From contig NZ_CP045696.1 of NCBI RefSeq assembly GCF_009676955.1, positions 2,499,001 through 2,563,000 of the forward strand: a stretch of 64,000 nt of DNA, read 5' to 3'. This document shows positions 22,051 to 29,219 of the stretch, piece by piece. Position 1 is the stretch's first letter. Every line of letters begins with the position of its first letter. The stretch comes from Sodaliphilus pleomorphus (GTDB lineage Bacteria; Bacteroidota; Bacteroidia; Bacteroidales; Muribaculaceae). Below the pieces are notes generated by a model. That model was not told where the DNA came from. It saw only the letters and a list, made by a program, of their open reading frames with translations, and did not search any database. The position numbers and the translations under genes were made by a program.

Positions 22051-22222
22051 TCTCCGAGCCGAGGTAGAACTTCTGCTTCGAGCTCTTGCGAAATCCACAT
22101 TTGATAAATCCGCAATCCGTGTATTTCTGCAATGTGTTCCTATGTATGCCTAAAGCCTGTGAGGCCTGCATCACGCTGTATCGCCCACTTAGAGACACTC
22201 TTGGTTCTTCTGCTGTAATCAT
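22022..22222 (-). CDS. Excisionase-like small HTH protein
   Basis: 66 residues. GRYSVMQASQALGIHRNTLQ and KYTDCGFIKCGFR form a winged-helix/MerR-type HTH (HTH_17) of the kind used by Xis proteins. It lies 220 bases from the attachment site and reads away from it. Xis proteins bind near att and direct the integrase to excise. Its promoter carries the repressor operator motif. The final codons overlap the convergent HTH gene. Confidence 0.72.
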   Translation of the reverse strand: MITAEEPRVSLSGRYSVMQASQALGIHRNTLQKYTDCGFIKCGFRKSSKQKFYLGSEIMRFWRAQS

Positions 22223-22277
22223 AGTTTCTTTACTCTTTGTGTACCGCTCAAAAGTTTGAACCCTTTTGAAAGCTATG

Positions 22278-22320
22278 CAAAGATAAGAAGAAAACTTAGA
22301 TTAATAATAGGTTATTCTAA
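22278..22320 (-). promoter_or_regulatory. Promoter and operator of the excisionase-like gene
   Basis: Minus strand -7 TATCTTTG (22278-22285). TTAGATTAA (22297-22305) and an inverted partner TTATTCTAA (22312-22320) cover the -33 region, in the same position relative to the -7 box as the operator at 21287-21310. A common repressor for the two promoters is the likely meaning. Confidence 0.58.
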
Positions 22321-22408
22321 TTTTATTATAACTTTAACATTAATTTAGATTTAGCAAAACCCGATAAACTGCAAGATACCTGCAAACGAAAACGTATCAT
22401 AACAAAAC

Positions 22409-22428
22409 AAGTTGGCAGTCACCAACTT
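22409..22428. repeat. Inverted repeat next to attachment site
   Basis: AAGTTGG-CAGTCA-CCAACTT, perfect 7-bp arms, 15 bases inside the element from the tRNA fragment. Possibly an integrase or Xis arm site, or a small terminator-like hairpin. Confidence 0.45.
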
Positions 22429-22442
22429 ACTAAACGACCTAC

Positions 22443-22491
22443 ACTGCTTTGGGAGCAGGAGGTCCCAAGTTCGAATCCTGGTACCCCGACC
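22443..22491 (+). other. attR: 3' half of tRNA-Pro(TGG)
   Basis: Reads as anticodon stem, loop TTTGGGA (anticodon TGG), variable loop, T arm with GTTCGAATC, acceptor strand TACCCCG and discriminator A followed by CC. The matching 5' half (expected to start CGGGGTA) is absent upstream, where element sequence is found instead. So this is the remnant left by integration into a tRNA-Pro gene. The T stem has one A-C mismatch (CCAAG against CCTGG). A terminator follows. Confidence 0.82.
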
Positions 22492-22508
22492 TGTATTTTA
22501 AGTTTCTG

Positions 22509-22546
22509 TCGGCAAGGCTGTTTCTGCTTTGCCGATGTTTTTTTTA
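22509..22546 (+). terminator. Terminator of the tRNA gene
   Basis: Stem TCGGCAAGGC / GCTTTGCCGA (22509-22518, 22526-22535; one wobble), 7-base loop, then a run of T. It would have terminated the original tRNA-Pro transcript. Confidence 0.82.
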
Positions 22547-22612
22547 TCTGACAGCAATAAAAAAAGCCGGATGTGTCGCCATGATAATCAATATGGCGCC
22601 CAGGGTTGGGGC

Positions 22613-22642
22613 AAAAAAAAAGCGCACCAGTAAAGGATGCGC
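22613..22642 (-). terminator. Terminator downstream of nitroreductase operon
   Basis: On the minus strand GCGCA..CC / GG..TGCGC (22622-22642) followed by nine T (22613-22621). It lies about 250 bases after the nitroreductase stop. The stretch 22643-22890 between them has no gene or other feature I can support. Confidence 0.6.
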
Positions 22643-22890
22643 CCGCGTCAGTGCTATTTGAATGAACGATGACAAAGAACTACAAATAGGGCTCAACACG
22701 CGTTTGAATTTTGCTTGCAATAGTATCCGGTGCGAGGTTCTCAAGTTGAATAGAAGTGTTTAAAAAAACAAGCCAATGTGAGAACTTAATCGGTTGAAAT
22801 GTGTGGTGCCGCTTGAGCACGCATGGTGCATGATCGGCCCAATGCAGGGTGTATTGCACACACACATACAACCACAATCGCACAATTTGC

Positions 22891-23616
22891 CTACACGCGG
22901 TGGTAGGTTTCGTCGAAGGGCTGGCGGTAGCGGTCGCCCCACACGCCGTCGGGCAGGCGCACGCCGCAGGTCACGACCATGTTGATTTCCACCTTGTGGG
23001 GCAGGCCCAGGGCTTTTTTCACCAGGCGGCTGTCAAATCCCTCGAGCGGGCAGGTGTCGTAGCCTGCCTCGCTCATGGCCAGCATGAACGTCTGCACGGC
23101 CAGGGCGCAGCTCTTGTGCACCACCACGCGCACGTCGCCTTCACTCACCTGCCGCACGATGGGCCGCGTCAGGCCCACACACTGTGCCAGGAGCTTGCGC
23201 ACCAGGCCCCACACGCCCAAGCAGCGCGAGTAGAGGAAGGGCATGACCTTGCCATAGTACAGGTCCCACTTCTTGATGCGCTTCTCCTGCTTCTCGGCAG
23301 GGCTATTGCGGCGCTGGTTTTCTTCTTCAAACTTGCGGGCGGCCTCGGCGTGGCGCTTGTAGAGGTCCTGGCGGGTGACAAATACTACCATCTCTTGTGC
23401 CGACCGGGCCGAGAGTTGGTCGAGGCAGGCGTGGGCCAGCTTTGCGAGCACGGCTTTGTCGGTCACGTGGTAGCACTCCCACAGTTGCATGTTGGAGCTT
23501 GTGGGGGCCAGTGTGGCCAGCTGCAGGCATTGTTTCACCCGCTCAGGGTCGATGGGCTTGCTTGGGTCGTAGTGCCTCGTGGCACGGCGATGATTCAAAA
23601 TTTCTTGTAAACTCAT
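22891..23616 (-). CDS. Nitroreductase family protein (NAD(P)H, FMN-dependent)
   Basis: 241 residues. The N-terminus (LQEILNHRRATRHYDPSKPI) with RRATRHYDP is the FMN-phosphate-binding start typical of nitroreductases, followed by LQLATLAPTSSNMQLW (LAP..SN.Q motif), and SCALAVQTFMLAMSEAGYDT in the second half. The C-terminus has the GLPHKVEINMVVTCGVR strand. Such enzymes reduce nitro compounds or quinones using FMN. It is transcribed after the MarR regulator, 33 bases apart, which suggests an inducible detoxification role. Confidence 0.88.
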   Translation of the reverse strand: MSLQEILNHRRATRHYDPSKPIDPERVKQCLQLATLAPTSSNMQLWECYHVTDKAVLAKLAHACLDQLSARSAQEMVVFVTRQDLYKRHAEAARKFEEENQRRNSPAEKQEKRIKKWDLYYGKVMPFLYSRCLGVWGLVRKLLAQCVGLTRPIVRQVSEGDVRVVVHKSCALAVQTFMLAMSEAGYDTCPLEGFDSRLVKKALGLPHKVEINMVVTCGVRLPDGVWGDRYRQPFDETYHRV

Positions 23617-23649
23617 TTTTGTTGTTATTTGTTGTGTGTTGATTGTTTC

Positions 23650-24102
23650 TTATTCCTCTCGGTGTCTCACATAGTAGTCGATCACTGTGTCGAGCATGGG
23701 GCCCATCGTGTGCATTGTGTGGGCGATGGTTTCATTGCGTGCCAAGCGTTGCATTATCTCGCTGCGGGCTTGCGCCACAACAGTTTCCAGCTGGCGCCCT
23801 TTCTCGGTGAGAAACACAATCTGCTTGCGCTTGTCGGTCGTGCTGCCATGGCGGCTCACAAGCCCGCTTTTCTCCATGCGCTTGATGAGTGGCGAGATGG
23901 TGTTGATGCCCAATAGCAAGCGCGTTGCAATGTTGTTGACAGGTTGCTCGTCGCGCTCCCACAGCACAAGAAGCACGAGGTATTGCGTATAGGTGATGCC
24001 CGTTTTCTTGAAGAGTGGCTCGTAGCCCTGCACGACGAGCCGGCTCAGGGTGTAGATCTTGAAGCACAGCTGGTCGTCGAGCCTTATTTTTTTACTTGCC
24101 AT
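23650..24102 (-). CDS. MarR family transcription regulator
   Basis: 150 residues from ATG 24102. Winged helix-turn-helix: GITYTQYLVLLVLWERDEQP, VNNIATRLLLGINTISPLIK RMEKSGLVSRH and a wing DKRKQIVFLTEKG, followed by C-terminal dimerisation helices. MarR proteins bind palindromes and release DNA on binding a phenolic or oxidant. Two perfect TATCGC/GCGATA palindromes sit upstream of its own start, so autoregulation of this two-gene operon is likely. Confidence 0.9.
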   Translation of the reverse strand: MASKKIRLDDQLCFKIYTLSRLVVQGYEPLFKKTGITYTQYLVLLVLWERDEQPVNNIATRLLLGINTISPLIKRMEKSGLVSRHGSTTDKRKQIVFLTEKGRQLETVVAQARSEIMQRLARNETIAHTMHTMGPMLDTVIDYYVRHREE

Positions 24103-24129
24103 TTTTTCTCTTTGCATTGATTGTGGGCA

Positions 24130-24207
24130 CAAAGGTAGTGAAACAATTTGTATCGCAAGCGATATAAATGCGGGATTTAGGATAAATTAACTGTATCGCA
24201 CGCGATA
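24130..24207 (-). promoter_or_regulatory. MarR promoter with two operators
   Basis: Minus strand -7 TACCTTTG at 24130-24137. Two palindromes with identical arms, TATCGC-AA-GCGATA (24151-24164) and TATCGC-AC-GCGATA (24194-24207), are 43 bases apart, about four helical turns. The first covers the -33 region. Typical operators for a MarR dimer. Confidence 0.8.
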
Positions 24208-24264
24208 TAGTTTTGCCCGGCTGCTGCTGTTGTCGTCAGTGTTGGCGAGGGCCTCCTGTGGCAA

Positions 24265-25356
24265 TCAGGCGGGATTGATGGTGAGCACGATGTATTCCGA
24301 TCGCGTGCCTATGCGGAACTTGCCGCCCCATATGCCCAGGCCCGAGCTCACGTAGTACTGCGTTTTGCCCTTGCGATAGGGGCCGAAGGCGTCTTCAAAC
24401 ACGGCCCGTGTGATCCAGTTCACGGGCCACACTTGCCCGTAATGGGTGTGGCCGGCAAACTCAAAGTCGACGCCGCAGCGCTCGGCCTCTTCCAGGTGGT
24501 AGGGCTGATGGTCGATTTCAAGGAGAAACTTGCTGCGGTCGATGCCGCGCATGATGTGCTCGAGCGGCTTGCGGCGCGGGTTGGTGCGGTCGTCGCGCCC
24601 AATGAGCGTGATGCCAGCCAGCGATGCAGTGTCGTCGCGCAACACGGTGATGCCAGCCTCGCGGCAGAACTTGAGGTCGGCGCTGAGTCCGGTGTAGTAG
24701 TCGTGGTTGCCCAGGCAGGCATACACGGGGATGCCCAGCTCCCTGAACTCGCGGGCCATGCCTTGCTCCTCGACCGGGCGGTAGCTGCCGTCGATGATGT
24801 CGCCGCCTACCACGATGGCTGCCGGGCGCTCGGCCTTGAGCAGCTGCAACCACCGGTGCAAGTCGGACCGGCGGTTGTGGTAGCCCAAGTGCAAGTCGCT
24901 CACGAGCACTATCCTGGTTGCGGGGCCCGTCATCTTGTGGGTGGCCACCTGCAGGGGCACGCGCTGCTTGTCGTTGTAGTGCCAGTAGCCGTAGGCCAGC
25001 AGGGCCGCTATGCCCACGGCGATGCCGGCGGCAAGCCACGCGTTGGCGTGCAGCGTCCCGCACCCTGTAGCGTGACACAGCCTGAGCAGGTCGAGCACGC
25101 CCATCGCCAGGGCAAGATAGAGCAGCACGATGAGCCACGACGTGCCCACCTCATATACGGCCGTGGCCAGCCACATGGGCCAGCGGTCGATGATGCCCGC
25201 TACGGCTACTATCGATGAGACAAAGGCCGCGCTCATGAGCACAGCCGCTGCCATGCGCAGCACGGGCAGCGCCGCCAGCAGTTGCCACACGCGCAGCGTG
25301 ACATAGACCTGTGCAGCCACAGGCAATAGTAGGAAAAGTAGAAATGTTGCTTTCAT
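24265..25356 (-). CDS. Membrane-anchored metallophosphoesterase
   Basis: 363 residues. Four hydrophobic segments in the first 140 residues anchor it in the membrane. The catalytic domain carries the calcineurin-like metal motifs in order: SDLHLGYH, GGDIIDG, LGNHDYY and GHTHYGQ. Substrate unknown; YkuE/YaeI-type enzymes of this shape act on phospholipid-linked substrates. Sits alone between the MarR operon and a small RNA. Confidence 0.88.
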   Translation of the reverse strand: MKATFLLFLLLPVAAQVYVTLRVWQLLAALPVLRMAAAVLMSAAFVSSIVAVAGIIDRWPMWLATAVYEVGTSWLIVLLYLALAMGVLDLLRLCHATGCGTLHANAWLAAGIAVGIAALLAYGYWHYNDKQRVPLQVATHKMTGPATRIVLVSDLHLGYHNRRSDLHRWLQLLKAERPAAIVVGGDIIDGSYRPVEEQGMAREFRELGIPVYACLGNHDYYTGLSADLKFCREAGITVLRDDTASLAGITLIGRDDRTNPRRKPLEHIMRGIDRSKFLLEIDHQPYHLEEAERCGVDFEFAGHTHYGQVWPVNWITRAVFEDAFGPYRKGKTQYYVSSGLGIWGGKFRIGTRSEYIVLTINPA

Positions 25357-25459
25357 CTTCTTGTTAAATCAAGTGTTGTTGAGCACTGTTGCCCTTATAT
25401 ATATAATGCGTCCATAATTGTTTTTTGTTGTAACACATCAACCGCGTCGAAGGGGGGGC

Positions 25460-25619
25460 AAAAAAAATCCCGGATATCGCTATCTGGGATTGCTTAACTA
25501 ATTAACCTTCTAATACCATTAACATAAACCTTAAACAAAAACGAAATAAAAACCGTCTCCCGACGCCAGTTATTTCGTAACCTTAAAAACTAATACCATG
25601 AAAAACCATTGCAAAGATA
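25460..25619 (-). ncRNA. Probable structured small RNA with own promoter and terminator
   Basis: Minus strand: -7 TATCTTTG at 25612-25619, then about 145 transcribed bases with no good ORF, ending in an 11-bp stem AATCCCAGATA / TATCCGGGATT (25466-25491) and eight T. Internally, CGAAATAA / TTATTTCG encloses CGTC-GGGA-GACG, a second perfect hairpin with a GNRA-type loop, and ATGGTATTAG occurs twice. The design fits a Bacteroidales small RNA defined by a TAnnTTTG promoter and terminator (the Bacteroidales-1 motif is a candidate), but I cannot confirm the family. Confidence 0.68.
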
Positions 25620-25763
25620 ATAATTATATTTTTAATAGCAATAGGGAGGATGATGTTTTTAACAAAACATTGCTTTTTGGCTGCTTTTTTAATCAATTTT
25701 TGAACATTTGCCCTTGTTTTGGCAATTACTCGTGTTTTTGTGATAGCCTTTGGGAAAAGGAAG

Positions 25764-25808
25764 AAAAAGATGCCGCGATTGCAGCTGTGGCTTGGCAATC
25801 GCGGCATC
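25764..25808 (-). terminator. Terminator of the 1046-residue protein gene
   Basis: GATGCCGCGATTGC / GCAATCGCGGCATC (25769-25782, 25795-25808), a perfect 14-bp stem, followed on the minus strand by five T. About 35 bases after the stop at 25842. Confidence 0.9.
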
Positions 25809-25841
25809 GATGGGGGTGCCTATGTGTTGGGTATAGGGTGA

Positions 25842-28800
25842 TTATTTCACAATCTTCACCTTGCTTGCGGTGCCGTCGGCACGCTTCACAATATAGATGT
25901 GGCCAGGCTCCATGCTATCGACTTGCATGCCGCTCAGGGTGTAGATGGCCACGATCTTGCTGTTGCTCGGGTTGCTCTGCTCGACGGTGGTCACGGCTGT
26001 CGACAGGGCGTCGTAGGTCACCACGGGGGCGATGGCCATCGACACGGGGTCGTCGGTGTTGGGCAGCCAGCTGTAGGTGCCCAGCGACCTTCCGTTTTCG
26101 TCTTGGTCTTCCAGCTCGTGCCAAGTGGTGCACTTGCCGCCCACAGGCCTGCGCAGGCAGAAGATGGCGATGTCGTCGGTCTTGTAGCTGGCCTCATCGG
26201 TAGCGTTGGGGAACGGGCCCACTGCTACAAAGAATTTCTGCCCCTTCGACAGCTTCACGGGCTGTGCCAGCTTGAACACGGTGGCCAGATAGTCGTCGTC
26301 GCTGTACTTGATTTGGCTGGCCTTGATGCTGGTGGTGCCCAGTATCTGCCCGGGATTGCCCTTGTCGTCGACAGCGTTGACGGTGAGCACAATGGTGGAA
26401 TCGGGCGACACGGTGGCATTGGAGGCAAAGTACACAGCCACGCTGTCGATGGTGGCATCGGCCAGCGGAGCCTTGTACTGCTCGGCAAAGCGGCGCATGC
26501 CCAGCCAGTTGCTGCCGGCATAGTTGCCATACCAGCCCAGGTCTATCTTGGAGAGGTTGGTGTTTTCCTCGGTCGAAATGTTCCACACATATTGTGCCCC
26601 GCCGGCCTGCACGGCATAGGTGAGCACGTCGTTGCTCTGCCCGGCAGCGTTCTTGGCGGTGAGGCCCACGCTGAAGCGGCCCTTATCGAGGTAGGTGACG
26701 GTGGGGTTCTGCTCGGTGCTCGATGTGATGTCGGTGTTCTGGAACACCCACTTCCACTCGGTGGGATTGCCGGTCGACAGGTCGCGGAAGGTGACGGGCA
26801 CATTCACGGGGACAAACACGCCCACAAATGGCGACTCATAGCCCTCCTCGGGCAGGCCGATGATGGCCGTGGGCGCCTGTTGCGACACCACAACATAGGC
26901 CTTGCGCGTGATGGTGTTGCTCTCGGTGCCACGCTTCACGGTGAGCGTGACGTCGTAGCTGCCGCTGTGAGCATAGGTGGCCGTCACCGTCTTCAGGGTC
27001 GAGGCTGGCGGGGTGGCTCCGTCGAGCGTCCATTGCAGGCTGTCGGGGTCGCCCAGCGAGGTGCTGATAAAGGTGATGCTGTCGCCCTCGAAGATGTGTA
27101 TAGCCTCGGCCGACTGCTCGTCGAGCACCTTGAGCGCGAAGTTGTCGAGCGCGAGGTCCTCGCCCCCATAGTTGTAGTTGAACTGGAATTTTACCTTCTG
27201 TCCCTCAAATTGCTTCAGGTTGTACTCAAAGCGGTTCCACTTGGGGCCGGTGTAATTGTTGTCCTGGGCCCACTTGAAGGCGTCGAGCAGCTGGGTGGTT
27301 TCGCCTGTGGCGGTGTTCACCACATTGAACTGCCACGAGCCGTAGACGAGAAACACTGCCGAGAAGCGGGCGTAGAACGACACCTCGCTGTTGGGCTCGA
27401 CAGTGAACTCGGGCGAGGTGAGCGTGGTGCTGCCGGTGCCGTCGTTGTAGCCCACGGCAATCGAGAGCTTGTCGGTGGGGTCGATGGTCGAGAATTTGTT
27501 GTCGGCCAGCTTCCAGCCACTGCCCACGGTCCATTGCTTCAGGCTGTCGGTGTTGTCGAAGTTCTGGGCATAGCGGGTGATATAGGACCTGTCGGTGGCA
27601 AAGTCGGCCTTGAGCGCCGTGTTGATGGTGAACTGGTATTTCATCACTGGGCTGTTCACGTTGTAGCCGCGTGTCATCACATAGAGGGTGCAGCTCTTGT
27701 CGATGGTGAACTTGGCTTCTTTGCCCTCTACCACCGTGCTCTTGGTGTAGTCGCTTTCAAATTCCTCCTCCGACTTGGCTATGGTTGAGTACCAAATGGT
27801 GACACTGCGCTCATCGGTGCTGGTGATGGTGACCTCGACCGAGTCGTTGTAGGTGCCGCCTGCCGGGCTCACTTGCGGCGTGGCAAGGGGCGGATTGGGC
27901 ACAACGGTCACCCTCATGGTGGCCACACCGGGCAAGTAGGTCTCGTTGCCGGCAAAGCGGGCTGTGATGGTCACCGTCTTCTGCTCGGTCACATAGGAGG
28001 AGTAGAGCATGCCCATCTCGTCGACCGAGCACACTTGCCAGTCGCTGCTGGTGTAGGTCACGGGCTCCACCTTGTGGGGGTTGATCAGGTCGGCATATCC
28101 GTCCTTGCCGCTCAGCAGCGACAAGCTGTCGACATAGAACCGCAGCTCGGGCGACTTGCGTATCACATATTGTGCCTGGGCAATGTCGCTGTAGTCGGTG
28201 CCGTTGTAGGCCACGGCCTTGAGCGTGGTGGTGGTGTCGATGACGACCGGGGCGCTATAGAGCTTGCGCGTGCCGCCATCGAGGCGCGGGTTGGAATTGT
28301 CGGTGGTGTAGTACACGCTCAGCCCCTGGCCTGCTGCAATGGTCACTTGCTGGGCCGAGTCGTAGGTGCCGGCTGCCGGGTTGAAGGTGGGGGCAGCCAC
28401 GCTTGAGGCGGCCACCTCATAGTCGATTTCTATCTTTTTGATATACAAGGTGCCCTTGGCCTCCGAGGTGGGGTCGATGCTGATTTCGATCTTGCCCTCG
28501 GCAGCGGCGGCCTCGCTGGCACTCTTAAACTCGTAATCGGCCAGCGTGGCGGTCATGGCAGCCTTGTCAGTGCCGTTGCACTGGTATTTCACGCCGTTCA
28601 CCGTCACGCTCAAGTCGGCCTGGTTCTCGTTCTTGTTGGTGCGCGTTTGCACGCGCACGGCCCGCACTTTGCCAGCAAGCGACTCGGTCCACAGCGAGGT
28701 GTGGGTCGACGCTTCGAGATTGGTGCCTATGGTCTGGCCCGACTTGGCCGTGTAGGCATACTTGTGGGTGCCTGTCGAGGCAATACTCCACGTGAGGGTG

Positions 28801-28982
28801 TTGAGCTCGGTGGTGTACACGTCTTTTTCTACATAGTTGGTGCCGAAGTTGTAGAAACCTTGCGAGGTGTTGTCGCTGTGGCTTTTGTTCCACTCAAAGG
28901 TCCAGGTTTTCAACTCGGCGTTCATCGATAGGGGCAATGCCGCCATGATGAAGGCTAATAAGAGGAATAGCGTTTTTCTCAT
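25842..28982 (-). CDS. Secreted multidomain surface protein (chitobiase-like, anchor-J, PKD, type IX tail)
   Basis: 1046 residues from ATG 28982; the frame extends further upstream but MRKTLFLLLAFIMAALPLSM is a clear signal peptide. Then: a beta N-terminal domain; two chitobiase-like domains with the PAAGTYDSAQQVTI and PAGGTYNDSVEVTI starts; an anchor-J/cleaved-adhesin region near residues 455-610 (FDNTDSLKQWTVGSGWKL); two PKD-like domains (VTATYAHSGSYDVTLTVKRG; VTYLDKGRFSVGLTAKNAAG); an unknown domain; and a C-terminal tail (VVEQSNPSNSK ... KVKIVK). The tail looks like a type IX secretion sorting domain. Likely a surface adhesin or glycan-binding protein; no catalytic domain recognised. Confidence 0.82.
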   Translation of the reverse strand: MRKTLFLLLAFIMAALPLSMNAELKTWTFEWNKSHSDNTSQGFYNFGTNYVEKDVYTTELNTLTWSIASTGTHKYAYTAKSGQTIGTNLEASTHTSLWTESLAGKVRAVRVQTRTNKNENQADLSVTVNGVKYQCNGTDKAAMTATLADYEFKSASEAAAAEGKIEISIDPTSEAKGTLYIKKIEIDYEVAASSVAAPTFNPAAGTYDSAQQVTIAAGQGLSVYYTTDNSNPRLDGGTRKLYSAPVVIDTTTTLKAVAYNGTDYSDIAQAQYVIRKSPELRFYVDSLSLLSGKDGYADLINPHKVEPVTYTSSDWQVCSVDEMGMLYSSYVTEQKTVTITARFAGNETYLPGVATMRVTVVPNPPLATPQVSPAGGTYNDSVEVTITSTDERSVTIWYSTIAKSEEEFESDYTKSTVVEGKEAKFTIDKSCTLYVMTRGYNVNSPVMKYQFTINTALKADFATDRSYITRYAQNFDNTDSLKQWTVGSGWKLADNKFSTIDPTDKLSIAVGYNDGTGSTTLTSPEFTVEPNSEVSFYARFSAVFLVYGSWQFNVVNTATGETTQLLDAFKWAQDNNYTGPKWNRFEYNLKQFEGQKVKFQFNYNYGGEDLALDNFALKVLDEQSAEAIHIFEGDSITFISTSLGDPDSLQWTLDGATPPASTLKTVTATYAHSGSYDVTLTVKRGTESNTITRKAYVVVSQQAPTAIIGLPEEGYESPFVGVFVPVNVPVTFRDLSTGNPTEWKWVFQNTDITSSTEQNPTVTYLDKGRFSVGLTAKNAAGQSNDVLTYAVQAGGAQYVWNISTEENTNLSKIDLGWYGNYAGSNWLGMRRFAEQYKAPLADATIDSVAVYFASNATVSPDSTIVLTVNAVDDKGNPGQILGTTSIKASQIKYSDDDYLATVFKLAQPVKLSKGQKFFVAVGPFPNATDEASYKTDDIAIFCLRRPVGGKCTTWHELEDQDENGRSLGTYSWLPNTDDPVSMAIAPVVTYDALSTAVTTVEQSNPSNSKIVAIYTLSGMQVDSMEPGHIYIVKRADGTASKVKIVK

Positions 28983-29009
28983 AAATAATAAAGGGTTTGT
29001 TGGTCTATA

Positions 29010-29017
29010 CAAATTTA
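29010..29017 (-). promoter_or_regulatory. -7 element of the 1046-residue protein gene
   Basis: TAAATTTG on the minus strand, about 30 bases before the start at 28982. No clear -33 TTTG at the expected spacing. Confidence 0.45.
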
Positions 29018-29132
29018 TCCACCTAAAGTACACTAAATGTTGCAAAACTGCAAGTTTTTGTCTTGTTTTTGTAAAAAATGCAGCGATATTGGCCCTTTTT
29101 TGTGATTTTGAGGCATTGCTGTCCTGCCACAA

Positions 29133-29168
29133 CAACGCAGGGCCACGCCGTGGCGCGACCCTGTGTTG
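29133..29168. terminator. Hairpin downstream of the M6 protease gene
   Basis: CAACGCAGGG / CCCTGTGTTG (29133-29142 and 29159-29168, one wobble) with an inner CCACG/CGTGG palindrome, about 50 bases after the stop at 29220. No T run follows on the minus strand, so termination strength is uncertain. Confidence 0.5.
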
Positions 29169-29219
29169 TGATGTGAAGGGAGAAAAAGTGTTGACGCTCC
29201 TGTTGTTGCCCCGATGCGG

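Larger units (their letters stand above)
1..22491. mobile_element. Integrated phage or phage-like element (right part; left end outside window)
   Basis: A continuous run of short, tightly overlapping minus-strand genes carries phage hallmarks: SPP1-type portal, repressor/Cro switch, NinB/NinG-like and RecA-like recombination genes, MazG, dUTPase. Base composition is clearly lower in GC than the chromosome to the right. The right boundary is a 3' tRNA-Pro fragment at 22443-22491, which is the expected attachment-site remnant when an element inserts into a tRNA gene; the reconstituted tRNA and the integrase should be past the left edge. No terminase, capsid, tail or lysis genes are visible here, so whether it is a complete prophage cannot be judged from this window. 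Confidence 0.88.

Noticed and set aside
22378-22491. A complete tRNA gene at the element boundary
   Set aside because: No acceptor 5' strand (CGGGGTA-like), D arm or matching anticodon-stem base is found within 70 bases upstream. Only the 3' half is present.
22449-22661. Open reading frame across the tRNA fragment and terminator
   Set aside because: It reads through the attachment site and terminator hairpin, with no start signal or recognisable product.
25583-25807. A protein-coding gene in the small RNA region
   Set aside because: The 74-codon frame is poly-Lys/Ile-rich from AT-rich DNA, overlaps the terminator of the neighbouring gene, and has no start signal.
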